A stretch of DNA of 39,353 nucleotides from an uncultured Parvularculaceae bacterium (GTDB lineage: Bacteria > Pseudomonadota > Alphaproteobacteria > Caulobacterales > Parvularculaceae): the NCBI GenBank assembly GCA_938015425.1, contig CALLPQ010000154.1:1-39353 (forward strand), in the 5' to 3' direction. Positions 1 to 7,805 of this stretch are shown here, one piece after another. The notes beneath the pieces were generated by a model. The model did no database searches and had not been told where the DNA came from. It saw only the letters and a list, made by a program, of their open reading frames with translations. Positions within the stretch are counted from its first letter, which is position 1. Each line of letters begins with the position of its first letter. The translations under genes and the position numbers were made by a program.

Positions 1-331
1 TGTCGGGTAGAAAATAAGGTTGATTATCATATCCTGCCCCCACGGCAACGGGTTTGGGATTTTGTATGGAAAGTCCCTGATCCGTAATAATTATGTCGGC
101 CATATAAATATCGGTATTGGGCGGCGCGGCGGCATCGCTTGAAATATTAGGTGCCGTATCGGATGCAATCTTGATATTGTTGTCATCGGATTGACCGCAA
201 GCCGTTAGAGCCAGGCACATGACAAGAATGCGCGCATGGGGGCCATTTTTTGTTTTTGCTCTGGTTATTTCTTTGGTCACTTTTTGAGTCATTTTTTTGG
301 TGGTTGCCCTAATTACAAAATGATGCTGCAT
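1..331 (-). CDS. PD40/TolB-like lipoprotein, N-terminal part only
   Basis: This partial gene is absent from the ORF track because it runs off the left edge. Reading the minus strand from an ATG at 331 gives about 110 codons without a stop. A leader with a basic N-region and a hydrophobic stretch ends in the lipobox-like LTACG, so the product is probably an outer-membrane or periplasmic lipoprotein. The last visible residues, GYDNQPYFLPD, match the start of a WD40-like PD40 beta-propeller repeat of the TolB type (usually YDNQPxFSPDG). An AAGGGGAT Shine-Dalgarno lies about 9 bases before the ATG. It follows kbl on the same strand after about 38 bases and may be co-transcribed. Without the rest of the protein its substrate or role cannot be given. 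Confidence 0.7.
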   Translation of the reverse strand, partial: MQHHFVIRATTKKMTQKVTKEITRAKTKNGPHARILVMCLALTACGQSDDNNIKIASDTAPNISSDAAAPPNTDIYMADIIITDQGLSIQNPKPVAVGAGYDNQPYFLPD

Positions 332-369
332 ATTCAAATCCCCTTATTGAAGAATAGTATTTTTAGATT

Positions 370-1572
370 TTATATTAAATCTAAAGCGCGACCTACTTTA
401 ATAAATGCCTGAACGGCCTCGTCGACGTGTTCATCTGTATGCGCCGCACACATTTGTGTGCGGATGCGCGCTTTGCCTTTCGGGACAACCGGATAAGAAA
501 AGGCAGTCACAAAAACACCTTCTTCCATCATTATATCTGCCATCTTACCGGCTTTTTTGGCGTCTCCTAGCATAACCGGAATGATAGGGTGTTCTCCTGG
601 TAGCAAATCAAATCCGGCGTCACTCATCTGGGTACGGAATCTTTTTGCATTCTTAAACAATTGAGTGCGAAGGCCATCCCCATTGGTAACTAGGTCTAGG
701 GTTTTTAAGGTGGCCCCTAACAAGGCAGGCGTTAACGCGTTGGAGAAAAGATAGGGCCGTGCGCGATTGCGCAATAGGTGAATGGTCTGGGCACTGGCGC
801 AAATATAGCCCCCCATGCCGCCGCCAAGGGCCTTACCCAATGTACCTGTTAAAATATCGACCTTATCGCCAACGCCGCAATGGTCTGGCGTGCCTTTTCC
901 TTTATCCCCCATAAAGCCGGTAGAATGGCAATCATCTACCATAATTAATGCATTATACTGATCGGCAAGTTTGGCGATCTGGTCCAATTTGGCGATATAT
1001 CCGTCCATGGAGAAGACGCCGTCCGTGACAATGAGTTTGCTGCGCGCGCCTTTTTCATCTGCCATCTTTAACTGGGCCTCTAAATCGTTCATATCCGAAT
1101 TGGCAAAACGGTATCGCTGGGCCTTGCAAAGGCGCACCCCGTCAATGATGGAGGCATGATTGAGACTATCTGAAATAATCGCGTCTTCTGGCCCTAGTAA
1201 AGGTTCGAACACGCCGCCATTGGCGTCAAAACATGCGGCGAATAATATACTATCCTCATACCCTAAATAATCGGCAATGGCTTTTTCAACGCGTCGATGT
1301 AAATCATTGGTGCCGCAAATAAAGCGCACGGACGCCATGCCGAAACCATATTCATCCATGGTGTCTTTTGCGGCCTGAACGATTTCAGGGTGATCCGCAA
1401 GGCCAAGATAATTATTGGCGCAAAAATTCAATACACGGACCGTTTTACCTTTGTGGGAAACTTCAATCTCAGGCCCTTGAGGGGAGGTGATTTCCCGCTC
1501 TATCTTTTCTAGACCTTGAGAGCGTAAATCTTCGATGGTTTCATGTATACGCTTATAAAATGCTTGATCCAT
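370..1572 (-). CDS. kbl: glycine C-acetyltransferase (2-amino-3-ketobutyrate CoA ligase)
   Basis: This is a PLP enzyme of the alpha-oxoamine synthase family. It interconverts 2-amino-3-oxobutyrate plus CoA with glycine plus acetyl-CoA, the second step of threonine breakdown, in the cytoplasm. The 400-aa length matches E. coli Kbl. I recognise near-identical stretches along its length: NFCANNYLGLA, GFGMASVRFICGT, DGVFSMDG, and TGTLGKALGG, which carries the PLP-binding lysine. The ending PVVPKGKARIRTQMCAAHT is also diagnostic and separates it from BioF, HemA and serine palmitoyltransferase. The usual partner threonine dehydrogenase (tdh) is not next to it; upstream is the divergent fabG. Downstream on the same strand is the PD40 lipoprotein. 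The ATG at 1572 is preceded by AAGGAGC, a good ribosome binding site. Confidence 0.95.
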   Translation of the reverse strand: MDQAFYKRIHETIEDLRSQGLEKIEREITSPQGPEIEVSHKGKTVRVLNFCANNYLGLADHPEIVQAAKDTMDEYGFGMASVRFICGTNDLHRRVEKAIADYLGYEDSILFAACFDANGGVFEPLLGPEDAIISDSLNHASIIDGVRLCKAQRYRFANSDMNDLEAQLKMADEKGARSKLIVTDGVFSMDGYIAKLDQIAKLADQYNALIMVDDCHSTGFMGDKGKGTPDHCGVGDKVDILTGTLGKALGGGMGGYICASAQTIHLLRNRARPYLFSNALTPALLGATLKTLDLVTNGDGLRTQLFKNAKRFRTQMSDAGFDLLPGEHPIIPVMLGDAKKAGKMADIMMEEGVFVTAFSYPVVPKGKARIRTQMCAAHTDEHVDEAVQAFIKVGRALDLI

Positions 1573-1746
1573 GCAGGGGCTCCTTACGGTGTAGAGATGG
1601 GGGTGGCATCGCCATATTGATGATGAACGTGCATCTTATCGGCGGTGCTTCAGGGGATGTCAATTCAGCTTTAACGTCAAGCCCGTGAAAAGTATTAGGC
1701 CGAAACTATTAGGAGGTGGCTTGCTGTTTTGTATGAAATATCATAC

Positions 1747-1766
1747 CCATAATGTAATTATTATGG
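1747..1766. promoter_or_regulatory. AT-rich palindrome upstream of fabG, candidate operator
   Basis: CCATAATGTAATTATTATGG has perfect 7-bp arms around a 6-bp centre. It lies about 45 bp before the fabG start, in the 239-bp gap between divergent kbl and fabG. The position would suit an operator or activator site for fabG. I cannot assign a regulator, and an AT-rich palindrome of this length can arise by chance. Confidence 0.35.
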
Positions 1767-1811
1767 TGCAATCTAGACGCCGGATATAAATTTAATTTAC
1801 AGGGCAAGGTC

Positions 1812-2549
1812 ATGTTTGATTTAAGTGGAAAAACAGCTTTAATAACGGGTGCAACGGGCGGTATTGGCGGAGAAATAGCCAAAGCGTTGCATGGGCGCGG
1901 CGCCAAAGTGACCCTTTCGGGGACGCGGGCAGAAAAATTGGAAACCTTGGCCCACGAATTGGGTGACGGGGCCTTTGTTGCGCCGTGTAACCTTTCTGAC
2001 TTGGAGGCAGTGGACGCGCTTCCCAAAACAGCGACCGAGGCGATGGGCGGTCTTGATATTGTGGTCTCGAATGCGGGAGTGACCCGTGACATGCTTATGT
2101 TGATGATGAAGCCGACCCATTGGGATGAAGTCATTCAGATTAATCTGACCGCTTATTATCGTCTAACCAAAGCGGCCTTACGGGGAATGACTAAAAAACG
2201 CTTTGGCCGGATTATTGGTATTACCTCTGTGGTCGGGGTGACGGGCAATGCGGGGCAGGCTAATTATGCGGCTTCTAAAGCGGGCATGATCGGCTTTTCC
2301 AAATCCTTGGCCCAAGAGGTGGCCAGCCGCAATGTAACCGTTAATTGTATTGCGCCGGGCTTTATTGAAACAGCCATGACAGATGCTTTGAACGATCAAC
2401 AAAAAGAGGCCATTTTGACAAAAATCCCAGCCGGCAAGATGGGCGCATCCCAGGATATAGCCGCCGCCGCATTATATCTGGCCTCTGATGAGGGCGGGTA
2501 TATGACGGGACAAACTTTGCATGTTAATGGCGGCATGGCGATGATTTAA
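1812..2549 (+). CDS. fabG: 3-oxoacyl-[ACP] reductase
   Basis: Short-chain dehydrogenase/reductase that reduces 3-oxoacyl-ACP to 3-hydroxyacyl-ACP with NADPH in the type II fatty-acid elongation cycle. The 245-aa length is standard. Visible motifs are the N-terminal dinucleotide-binding TGATGGIG, the NAG strand motif, the catalytic serine in ITSVVG, YAASKAG with the catalytic Tyr and Lys, and the PGFIETAM segment typical of FabG. The context of acpP and fabF downstream supports FabG over other SDRs. The ATG at 1812 has GGGCAAGG just upstream. The malonyl transferase gene fabD, which commonly precedes fabG, is not present; instead the divergent kbl lies upstream. Confidence 0.95.
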   Translation: MFDLSGKTALITGATGGIGGEIAKALHGRGAKVTLSGTRAEKLETLAHELGDGAFVAPCNLSDLEAVDALPKTATEAMGGLDIVVSNAGVTRDMLMLMMKPTHWDEVIQINLTAYYRLTKAALRGMTKKRFGRIIGITSVVGVTGNAGQANYAASKAGMIGFSKSLAQEVASRNVTVNCIAPGFIETAMTDALNDQQKEAILTKIPAGKMGASQDIAAAALYLASDEGGYMTGQTLHVNGGMAMI

Positions 2550-2944
2550 GCACGTTTCGTCATTAATTCATTTAATAATAGAGCCGTTTAATTTAAGGAT
2601 CATTTAATTTAAGCACTATTTAATTTAAGCTAAGGGTATGGATAGCTGAGCTTTTAGTGCCCCTATCAACAGGTTGTTTTCGCTGTAAATAAGCCCACAA
2701 ACCTTGCTAGAAACTATGGAAATGAGCGGTTAAAAGCACAAATACTTGAAAATTTTGCGAAACCCATTGCAAGAAATGACAATATGCCTTAATGCGCCCT
2801 AGCGGATCGCGATTGCATACACTATATACATGACGCGGTGCACACATAATTCTGGAATTTCGCCAACCAAAGCCTCTATTTATGGCGGTAAATAGCTTAA
2901 TTCCTCGTAGCCACTTATAACTGATAGCTTAGAAGGAGCCTTTA
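2550..2944. other. fabG-acpP intergenic region with 16-bp tandem repeats
   Basis: A 395-bp gap that must carry the acpP promoter. Its left part (2570-2633) holds four 16-bp units, three of which share the core TTTAATTTAAG. The remainder is AT-rich and I see no ORF or clear terminator. The acpP ribosome binding site AGAAGGAG sits at its right end, as expected for a highly expressed gene. I could not place -35/-10 boxes with confidence. Confidence 0.6.
2570..2633. repeat. four tandem 16-bp units with TTAA-N7-TTAA spacing
   Basis: Copies begin at 2570, 2586, 2602 and 2618. The first is degenerate and the other three carry TTTAATTTAAG at exact 16-bp intervals. The junctions read TTAAGGATCATTTAA and TTAAGCACTATTTAA, which are TTAA-N7-TTAA and so match the spacing of the alphaproteobacterial CtrA recognition site. 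This may be functional or simply a by-product of the AT-rich tandem unit. Confidence 0.7.
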
Positions 2945-3181
2945 ATGTCAGATCTTGCGGATAATGTTAAAAAAATTGTTGTCGAACATCTTGATGTAGA
3001 CCCCGCGAAGGTCGAACCAAAGGCGAGTTTTATCGATGATCTTGGTGCCGATAGCCTTGATATTGTGGAACTTGTGATGGCATTTGAGGAAGAATTCAGC
3101 GTAGATATCCCTGATGACGCGGCTGAAACAATCCAGACTGTTGGTGACGCTATCGAGTTCATCACGAAGCAAAAAGGCTAA
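2945..3181 (+). CDS. acpP: acyl carrier protein
   Basis: Small acidic carrier of acyl chains for fatty-acid and lipid A synthesis. The 78-aa length is normal. The phosphopantetheine attachment site is Ser37 within the classical motif [18 protein letters not shown]. The helix IV region ends in the usual way at VGDAIEFI. The ATG at 2945 follows the strong AGAAGGAG ribosome binding site at a good distance. It has its own upstream region of nearly 400 bp and a hairpin terminator-like structure about 145 bp downstream, so it is probably transcribed largely on its own, in line with its usual high expression compared with fabG and fabF. Confidence 0.98.
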   Translation: MSDLADNVKKIVVEHLDVDPAKVEPKASFIDDLGADSLDIVELVMAFEEEFSVDIPDDAAETIQTVGDAIEFITKQKG

Positions 3182-3324
3182 CTGGATAAAGCCTGCCTTC
3201 GGCTAAAGCCGATGGGGTGAATATCCGGGTAAAACACTTCGAATTTGAAGTTTTTTGAGTTTGAATTTTTTTAAGTTTTAAGTGTCAATTATCTAGACTG
3301 GCATTATCAATCGTTAAACCGCTT

Positions 3325-3360
3325 AAAAAGCTGCGTATCCTGTCAGGGCGCGGCTTTTTA
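3325..3360 (+). terminator. rho-independent terminator after acpP
   Basis: AAAAAGCTGCG pairs with CGCGGCTTTTT, an 11-bp stem with one G-T wobble and a 13-base loop, and it ends in a T run. The plus orientation fits termination of acpP. It lies about 145 bp past the stop codon, which leaves room for a 3' untranslated region. Confidence 0.7.
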
Positions 3361-3472
3361 TGTGGGCGTTTGTGATTGAGATCATTGTGTTTAGAAAACC
3401 GTTTTATTTTTTGGGTTACAATGTGGGTCGCAACAATTGCTTATAAAGGGAGTTGGCCATAAATACGCCATA

Positions 3473-3552
3473 CGCTATTGATATCTGGCGCTATTGATAT
3501 CTGGCCCTATTGATATTCGGGGCTATTGATATCTAGCGCTATTGATAATTCA
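3473..3552. repeat. five tandem 16-bp repeats upstream of fabF
   Basis: Units start at 3473, 3489, 3505, 3521 and 3537. The first two are identical (CGCTATTGATATCTGG) and the rest diverge progressively while keeping CTATTGAT. Each of the first two and the fourth contains the palindrome GATATC. The array ends about 130 bp before fabF. No coding potential is needed to explain it. Confidence 0.9.
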
Positions 3553-3680
3553 GCGTCAGTTTAATGATTATCTGTAAAAGCAGTCGATAAAGTTGAACGG
3601 GTCAGTTACACTCAACAAAATAGATAGAAGATGTCGCAGTTATATTTCGCCGATGATGATGGATAAGTGAGGGTAGGATT

Positions 3681-4964
3681 ATGAGACGTGTTGTAATTAC
3701 CGGACTTGGGTTGGTCTCTCCATTAGCGTCGGGTGTTGATGCTACATGGAAAAGGCTTTTAGCAGGCGAGAGTGCTGCGGGCCCTATTGATACTTTTGAT
3801 CCTGTGCAAATGCCTTGTAAAATATCGGCCCAGGTTCCTTTTACGAGCGGGCGCGGTGGCGGCGAGAAAGCCGGTTCAGATGCTTTTGATCCTGATATGT
3901 GGGTTGAAGCCAAAGAGCAAAGACGGATGGATGATTTTATTGTCTATGGCTTGGCTGCGGCGCAAATGGCATGGAAAAATTCCGGCATTGAATTAAAAAC
4001 CCGTGAGCAAGAAGAGCGGGCGGGGGTTCTGGCTGGTTCCGGTGTGGGCGGCATTGAGGGTATTGAGAAATATTCGATTATTAATCATGAAAAAGGCCCT
4101 CGTCGGGTTTCGCCATTTTTTATTACTGGTAGTTTGATTAATTTGATCTCTGGTCAGATTTCTATTCGCCTTGGCTTGCGGGGCCCTAACCATGCGGTGG
4201 TAACGGCTTGTTCTACGGGTGCCCACGCTATTGGCGATGCGGCACGGCTTATTATGTATGATGATGCGGATGTTATGATTGCTGGCGGTGCGGAGGCGGC
4301 GATGACCCCGCTGAGTATTGCCGGATTTGCAGCCTGTAAAGCATTGACCACCCATTTTAATGATACGCCGGAAAAAGCGTCGAGGCCTTATGATAAAGAT
4401 CGTGACGGGTTTTTGATGGGCGAAGGGGCCGGCATGTTGGTATTGGAAGAATATGAACACGCCAAAGCACGCGGCGCCAAAATCTATGCAGAAATTACAG
4501 GATACGGCCTTTCAGGCGATGCCCACCATATAACGGCCCCTGCCTCTGATGGAGATGGTGGCTTTCGGTCTATGACAATGGCTCTTAAGCGAGCCGGTTT
4601 ATCGGCCAAAGATATCAATTATGTGAACGCACACGGAACATCAACCCCGCTTGGTGACGAGATCGAGTTAGGAGCGGTTGAAAGATTGTTTGGTGATGCA
4701 GCAGATAAAGCTGTGATGTCTTCCACAAAATCATCTATTGGTCATTTATTAGGGGCCGCCGGTGCGGTAGAGGCAATATTTTGTGTGCTGGCTATGCGTG
4801 ATAATATTGCGCCACCCACCTTGAATCTTGATAATCCATCAGTTGAAACACCCATAAATCTGGTGCCCCATAAACCCCATAAAATGGAAATAAATGCTAT
4901 TTTAACCAACTCGTTTGGCTTTGGCGGCACCAATGCTTCACTCGTGATGACAAAGGTCGAGTGA
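3681..4964 (+). CDS. fabF: 3-oxoacyl-[ACP] synthase II
   Basis: Beta-ketoacyl-ACP synthase that condenses malonyl-ACP with acyl-ACP in fatty-acid elongation. The 427-aa length is close to the usual 410-425. The Cys-His-His triad can be read directly: Cys177 in TACSTGAHAIG, His318 in NAHGTSTPLGD and His355 in SSIGHLLGAAG. The C-terminal NSFGFGGTNASLV is also typical. A Gly/Lys-rich stretch near residues 55-75 makes it slightly longer than E. coli FabF. The ATG at 3681 starts MRRVVITGLG, the standard N-terminus, after GAGGGTAGG. Downstream on the opposite strand is a GNAT gene rather than the expected mltG. Confidence 0.97.
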   Translation: MRRVVITGLGLVSPLASGVDATWKRLLAGESAAGPIDTFDPVQMPCKISAQVPFTSGRGGGEKAGSDAFDPDMWVEAKEQRRMDDFIVYGLAAAQMAWKNSGIELKTREQEERAGVLAGSGVGGIEGIEKYSIINHEKGPRRVSPFFITGSLINLISGQISIRLGLRGPNHAVVTACSTGAHAIGDAARLIMYDDADVMIAGGAEAAMTPLSIAGFAACKALTTHFNDTPEKASRPYDKDRDGFLMGEGAGMLVLEEYEHAKARGAKIYAEITGYGLSGDAHHITAPASDGDGGFRSMTMALKRAGLSAKDINYVNAHGTSTPLGDEIELGAVERLFGDAADKAVMSSTKSSIGHLLGAAGAVEAIFCVLAMRDNIAPPTLNLDNPSVETPINLVPHKPHKMEINAILTNSFGFGGTNASLVMTKVE

Positions 4965-4994
4965 TGATAACAATGAGATGATGAAAGGGGTTGG

Positions 4995-5639
4995 TTAGAG
5001 GGTTTTTGCCATTACAATAAATGAACTTTGACCATCCCATGAATTTTTCATACCGCGGATAACATCTTTAAAACCAAATTTTTTGTAAAGAGCCATAGAA
5101 GCGGGGAGACCGCTTGTAGTTTCTACAAAGATTTCATCGAATTCCTTGATGCGTGCTTGTTCAAGAATATGATCCATCATTTGATTGCCAATGCCGTTGC
5201 GTCGCATATGGGGCAGGGTCAGCAACCATTTAAGTTGGCCTTGTTTTTTCATACCGCTTGAGCGATCAATCAATCCGGCGCAAGCGACGGTTTCTCCGTC
5301 TTGTTCTATAAAGAATATTTCACCAAGCCCTGCGTCTTCGCTTTGGAAGTCAGCGATTGAACGTGCAATATGGGCTTCAAACTTTAGGCGATAATTCGGC
5401 TTATCGAGTTGTGCTATTTCGTTCGTGGTATATCCCACCCCGTGAAGATTTAACAAAAGACCCAAATCACCAGGGCGATTGCCGGAGCGAATCTCGAAAT
5501 CAACCTCATTGTTGATATTGGATACACTATTATTATCAGTACCAAGATGTTGATCCAGACAAATTGCATCATCAATGCCGTTTAGTAAGTCACCCATTTG
5601 ATCTGCATTCGGGTTGGCAAGGGGTGTCATCGTGTCCAT
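4995..5639 (-). CDS. GNAT-family N-acetyltransferase
   Basis: The C-terminal two thirds (from about residue 70) read as a GCN5-related acetyltransferase. They show EIFFIEQDGETVACAGL (strands beta2-3), LKWLLTLPHMRRNGIGNQMM (beta4 plus the acetyl-CoA R-x-x-G-x-G/N loop) and ALYKKFGFKDV (beta5-helix). The closing MAKTL is also typical of GNAT domains. The N-terminal 60 residues are Asp/Asn-rich and unlike a known domain. The track start at 5660 is a TTG; the ATG at 5639 is better, because AAAGGAA precedes it by about 9 bases, giving 214 aa. The substrate is unknown. It sits convergent to fabF and interrupts the common fabF-mltG order together with the next gene. Confidence 0.8.
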   Translation of the reverse strand: MDTMTPLANPNADQMGDLLNGIDDAICLDQHLGTDNNSVSNINNEVDFEIRSGNRPGDLGLLLNLHGVGYTTNEIAQLDKPNYRLKFEAHIARSIADFQSEDAGLGEIFFIEQDGETVACAGLIDRSSGMKKQGQLKWLLTLPHMRRNGIGNQMMDHILEQARIKEFDEIFVETTSGLPASMALYKKFGFKDVIRGMKNSWDGQSSFIVMAKTL

Positions 5640-5780
5640 ATTCTTAAATTCCTTTGGCAAACTGAACTTTTTGAGCGCGATGCAGCCCTATTGCGTAGAT
5701 AGGGCCGCATCCTCATTAGGCAAAGTATGACGCAAGGAGTTCAAAAAACCCTTAAAGGAAAAGTAAAATTGGCATGATTA

Positions 5781-7463
5781 TCACCCTTTTTGGTCGATTT
5801 TTTCTGCTGCGCGGACAATTTGTACAAATTCAGAGCGATAGCCATAGGGATCATCGCCTTTATTGGCTTGGGCAAGGTTAATGATTTGTTCATAATCAAT
5901 GTCGTGAGTGAATTTAGAGCGCGCCAGTTTTTGCCCGAAGGCGGCAACACTGGAGGCGAAGCGCGCTTCGATTGGTGCATCTTCAAGTGATTGATAGATA
6001 TCCTTGGTCATCACCGGCATGGTAATGAGGTTGCTTTTATCTTGATCGGGAAGCTTATAGCGTAATTTTACAAAGGCCAGCTCGTCTATATTCAAGTCGC
6101 TATTAATGGCCGGTTTTTTTCCATATCGCAAGTCATCTACAAGGCGACTATTTGATCCGTTTAATGATAATTCATAAAGAGCCGTAACGGTATGACCGGC
6201 GCCAATATCCCCCGCATCGACCGCGTCATTGTTAAAGTCTTCATTATTCAATGCGCGGGTTTCGTAGCCAATTAAACGATATTCGGCGACCACGGCGGGA
6301 TTAAACTCCACTTGAAATTTTAAATCTTTGGCGATTGGGAATAAAGTTGACGTAAATTCATTGACCAGAACTTTTCGGGCTTCGTTTAAGTTATCCACGT
6401 AAGCCGCAACACCATTGCCCGCTTGGGCCAGTTTTTGCGCCAGTACATCGTTATAATTGCCCTGTCCAAACCCTAATATGGTGAGGTAAATGCCGCTTTT
6501 GCGCTTACGGGCGACAAAATCTTCCAAACTGTCATCGTCTACGGTGCCGACATTGAAATCACCGTCAGTCGCCAGAAGAATGCGATTGACTTTGTTATCG
6601 GAAAAATTTTCTTCTGCTAAGTCATAAGCAAGGCTAATGCCTTGGCCGCCTGCGGTTGATCCGCCAGCGTTTAAATTATTTAAAGCCTTTAAAATTTTTG
6701 TTTTCTGGTTAGCCGCTGTTGGTTCTAACACCACGCCCGCAGCGCCCGCATAAACCACGATAGAAATTGTGTCATTTTCGTCTAGTTCGTTTAACATCAA
6801 TTTAATTGATTTTTTCACAAGGGGCAGTTTGTCTTCATTGCTCATAGAACCGGATACATCAAGTAATAAGACAATATTTGCGTCAAGGTTTTCAGCCTGC
6901 GGAGTGTCATAACCTTGCACACCGATATGCATTAGCTTTTTATCCTCGCTCCATGGGGATGGGGTGACCCAAACCGTGGGGGCAAATGGTTCTTCGGCGC
7001 TTGACGCTTTTTTATAGTCATAGGTAAAATAATTGACTAATTCTTCAACCCGAACGGCTTCCGACGGGGGAAGTGAGTTATTATTCATGATAAATCTTCG
7101 GCCAATAGAATAGGAGGCGCTGTCTACATCCGCTGAAAAAGTAGACAAAGGTTCCTTGGTGGCAAGTTTTACCGGATTGGCTTCGCCATTGTCATAACGC
7201 TCTGTATTGGCCGGTATATTGGGAACGATGTTTGGAATGGGGCTTGGAAGAGTAGAATGAAATCTTGATGACTTACTTTGTTTTATCTGTGAGCTATTGA
7301 CGGCAACTTGCTCTGATTCAGCCCGAACCTCCTCGCTAAGTATGGGCGCAGTGGTATCTGCTATTTCTTGCTCGGGTGTGGCCTCACACGCATAAAGTGT
7401 TAGGGCGCTAAAGCTGACGGCTAGAAATGATTTAGCATGACGGTGATTGAATTTGGTGATCAT
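5781..7463 (-). CDS. von Willebrand factor type A lipoprotein, YfbK family
   Basis: The 560-aa protein begins with a lipoprotein leader ending LTLYAC, so it is probably anchored in the envelope. A Ser/Pro-rich linker follows. Then comes the family-specific N-terminal block TFSADVDSASYSIGRRF with EAVRVEELVNYF. The vWA domain starts near residue 195 with the MIDAS motif DVSGSMS, then a Gly-Gly-Ser-Thr loop and LLATDGDFNVG. The C-terminal half matches the DUF3520-type region found in E. coli YfbK-like proteins, and it ends in a helix with YGYRSEFVQIVRAAE. These proteins are thought to make metal-dependent protein contacts; no specific role is established that I can cite. The ATG at 7463 follows a purine-rich stretch (GAGGAAAAA). 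Confidence 0.88.
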   Translation of the reverse strand: MITKFNHRHAKSFLAVSFSALTLYACEATPEQEIADTTAPILSEEVRAESEQVAVNSSQIKQSKSSRFHSTLPSPIPNIVPNIPANTERYDNGEANPVKLATKEPLSTFSADVDSASYSIGRRFIMNNNSLPPSEAVRVEELVNYFTYDYKKASSAEEPFAPTVWVTPSPWSEDKKLMHIGVQGYDTPQAENLDANIVLLLDVSGSMSNEDKLPLVKKSIKLMLNELDENDTISIVVYAGAAGVVLEPTAANQKTKILKALNNLNAGGSTAGGQGISLAYDLAEENFSDNKVNRILLATDGDFNVGTVDDDSLEDFVARKRKSGIYLTILGFGQGNYNDVLAQKLAQAGNGVAAYVDNLNEARKVLVNEFTSTLFPIAKDLKFQVEFNPAVVAEYRLIGYETRALNNEDFNNDAVDAGDIGAGHTVTALYELSLNGSNSRLVDDLRYGKKPAINSDLNIDELAFVKLRYKLPDQDKSNLITMPVMTKDIYQSLEDAPIEARFASSVAAFGQKLARSKFTHDIDYEQIINLAQANKGDDPYGYRSEFVQIVRAAEKIDQKG

Positions 7464-7805
7464 TTTTTCCTCGATTTTGATTTGGGCATTTTAGATGGAA
7501 AATAGTCTGATAGAGGGATAGGTTTAGATGATGAGACTAAAATACTATTTTAGGGCTGGAACTTGCCTGATTCGTGTTGATATTATGGTTTACGCTTTTC
7601 CGGGCTTCATTCACTCAGGACAAGCGAGGCAAAGCGCGTTAAATTTAACGCTAATTGGGAAGCTTGCTTGCCTTTGGCGCTATCTTTGCGCAAATTTTAA
7701 AAGACGGTTTTTGTAAAACAGGGTATAAAGTCAGATTATAAAGATCGGTAAATCGGTATTATGGGTAAAGTGTAATCCTTGGATGGATACAAGATGAGGG
7801 TAATG
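7464..7805. other. divergent intergenic region between the vWA lipoprotein and mltG
   Basis: About 340 bp carrying divergent promoters by inference. The track lists a 62-codon plus-strand ORF at 7528-7716 with a purine-rich GAGGGATAGG before its ATG. It has no recognisable domain and an Arg/Cys-rich composition typical of translated non-coding DNA, so I leave it out. No repeats or terminators stood out. Confidence 0.5.

Larger units (their letters stand above)
3182..3680. other. acpP-fabF intergenic region with terminator and 16-bp tandem array
   Basis: A 499-bp gap, long for this normally tight gene pair. It contains a small hairpin directly after acpP (TCGGCTAAAGCCGA near 3200), a rho-independent terminator-like hairpin at 3325-3360, and five tandem 16-bp units at 3473-3552. 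I see no convincing small gene. The fabF promoter must lie in the right half, probably downstream of or within the tandem array. Confidence 0.6.

Noticed and set aside
362-385. AT-rich inverted repeat at the end of kbl as a terminator.
   Set aside because: TTTAGATTT/AAATCTAAA overlaps the kbl stop and is entirely weak pairs; it may be chance in AT-rich DNA.
1709-2134. Long minus-strand ORF opposite fabG.
   Set aside because: It is antisense to conserved fabG codons and has no family resemblance.
7528-7716. 62-codon plus-strand ORF with a purine-rich stretch before its ATG.
   Set aside because: Composition looks like translated non-coding DNA, there is no domain or hydrophobic pattern, and it lies in a divergent promoter region.
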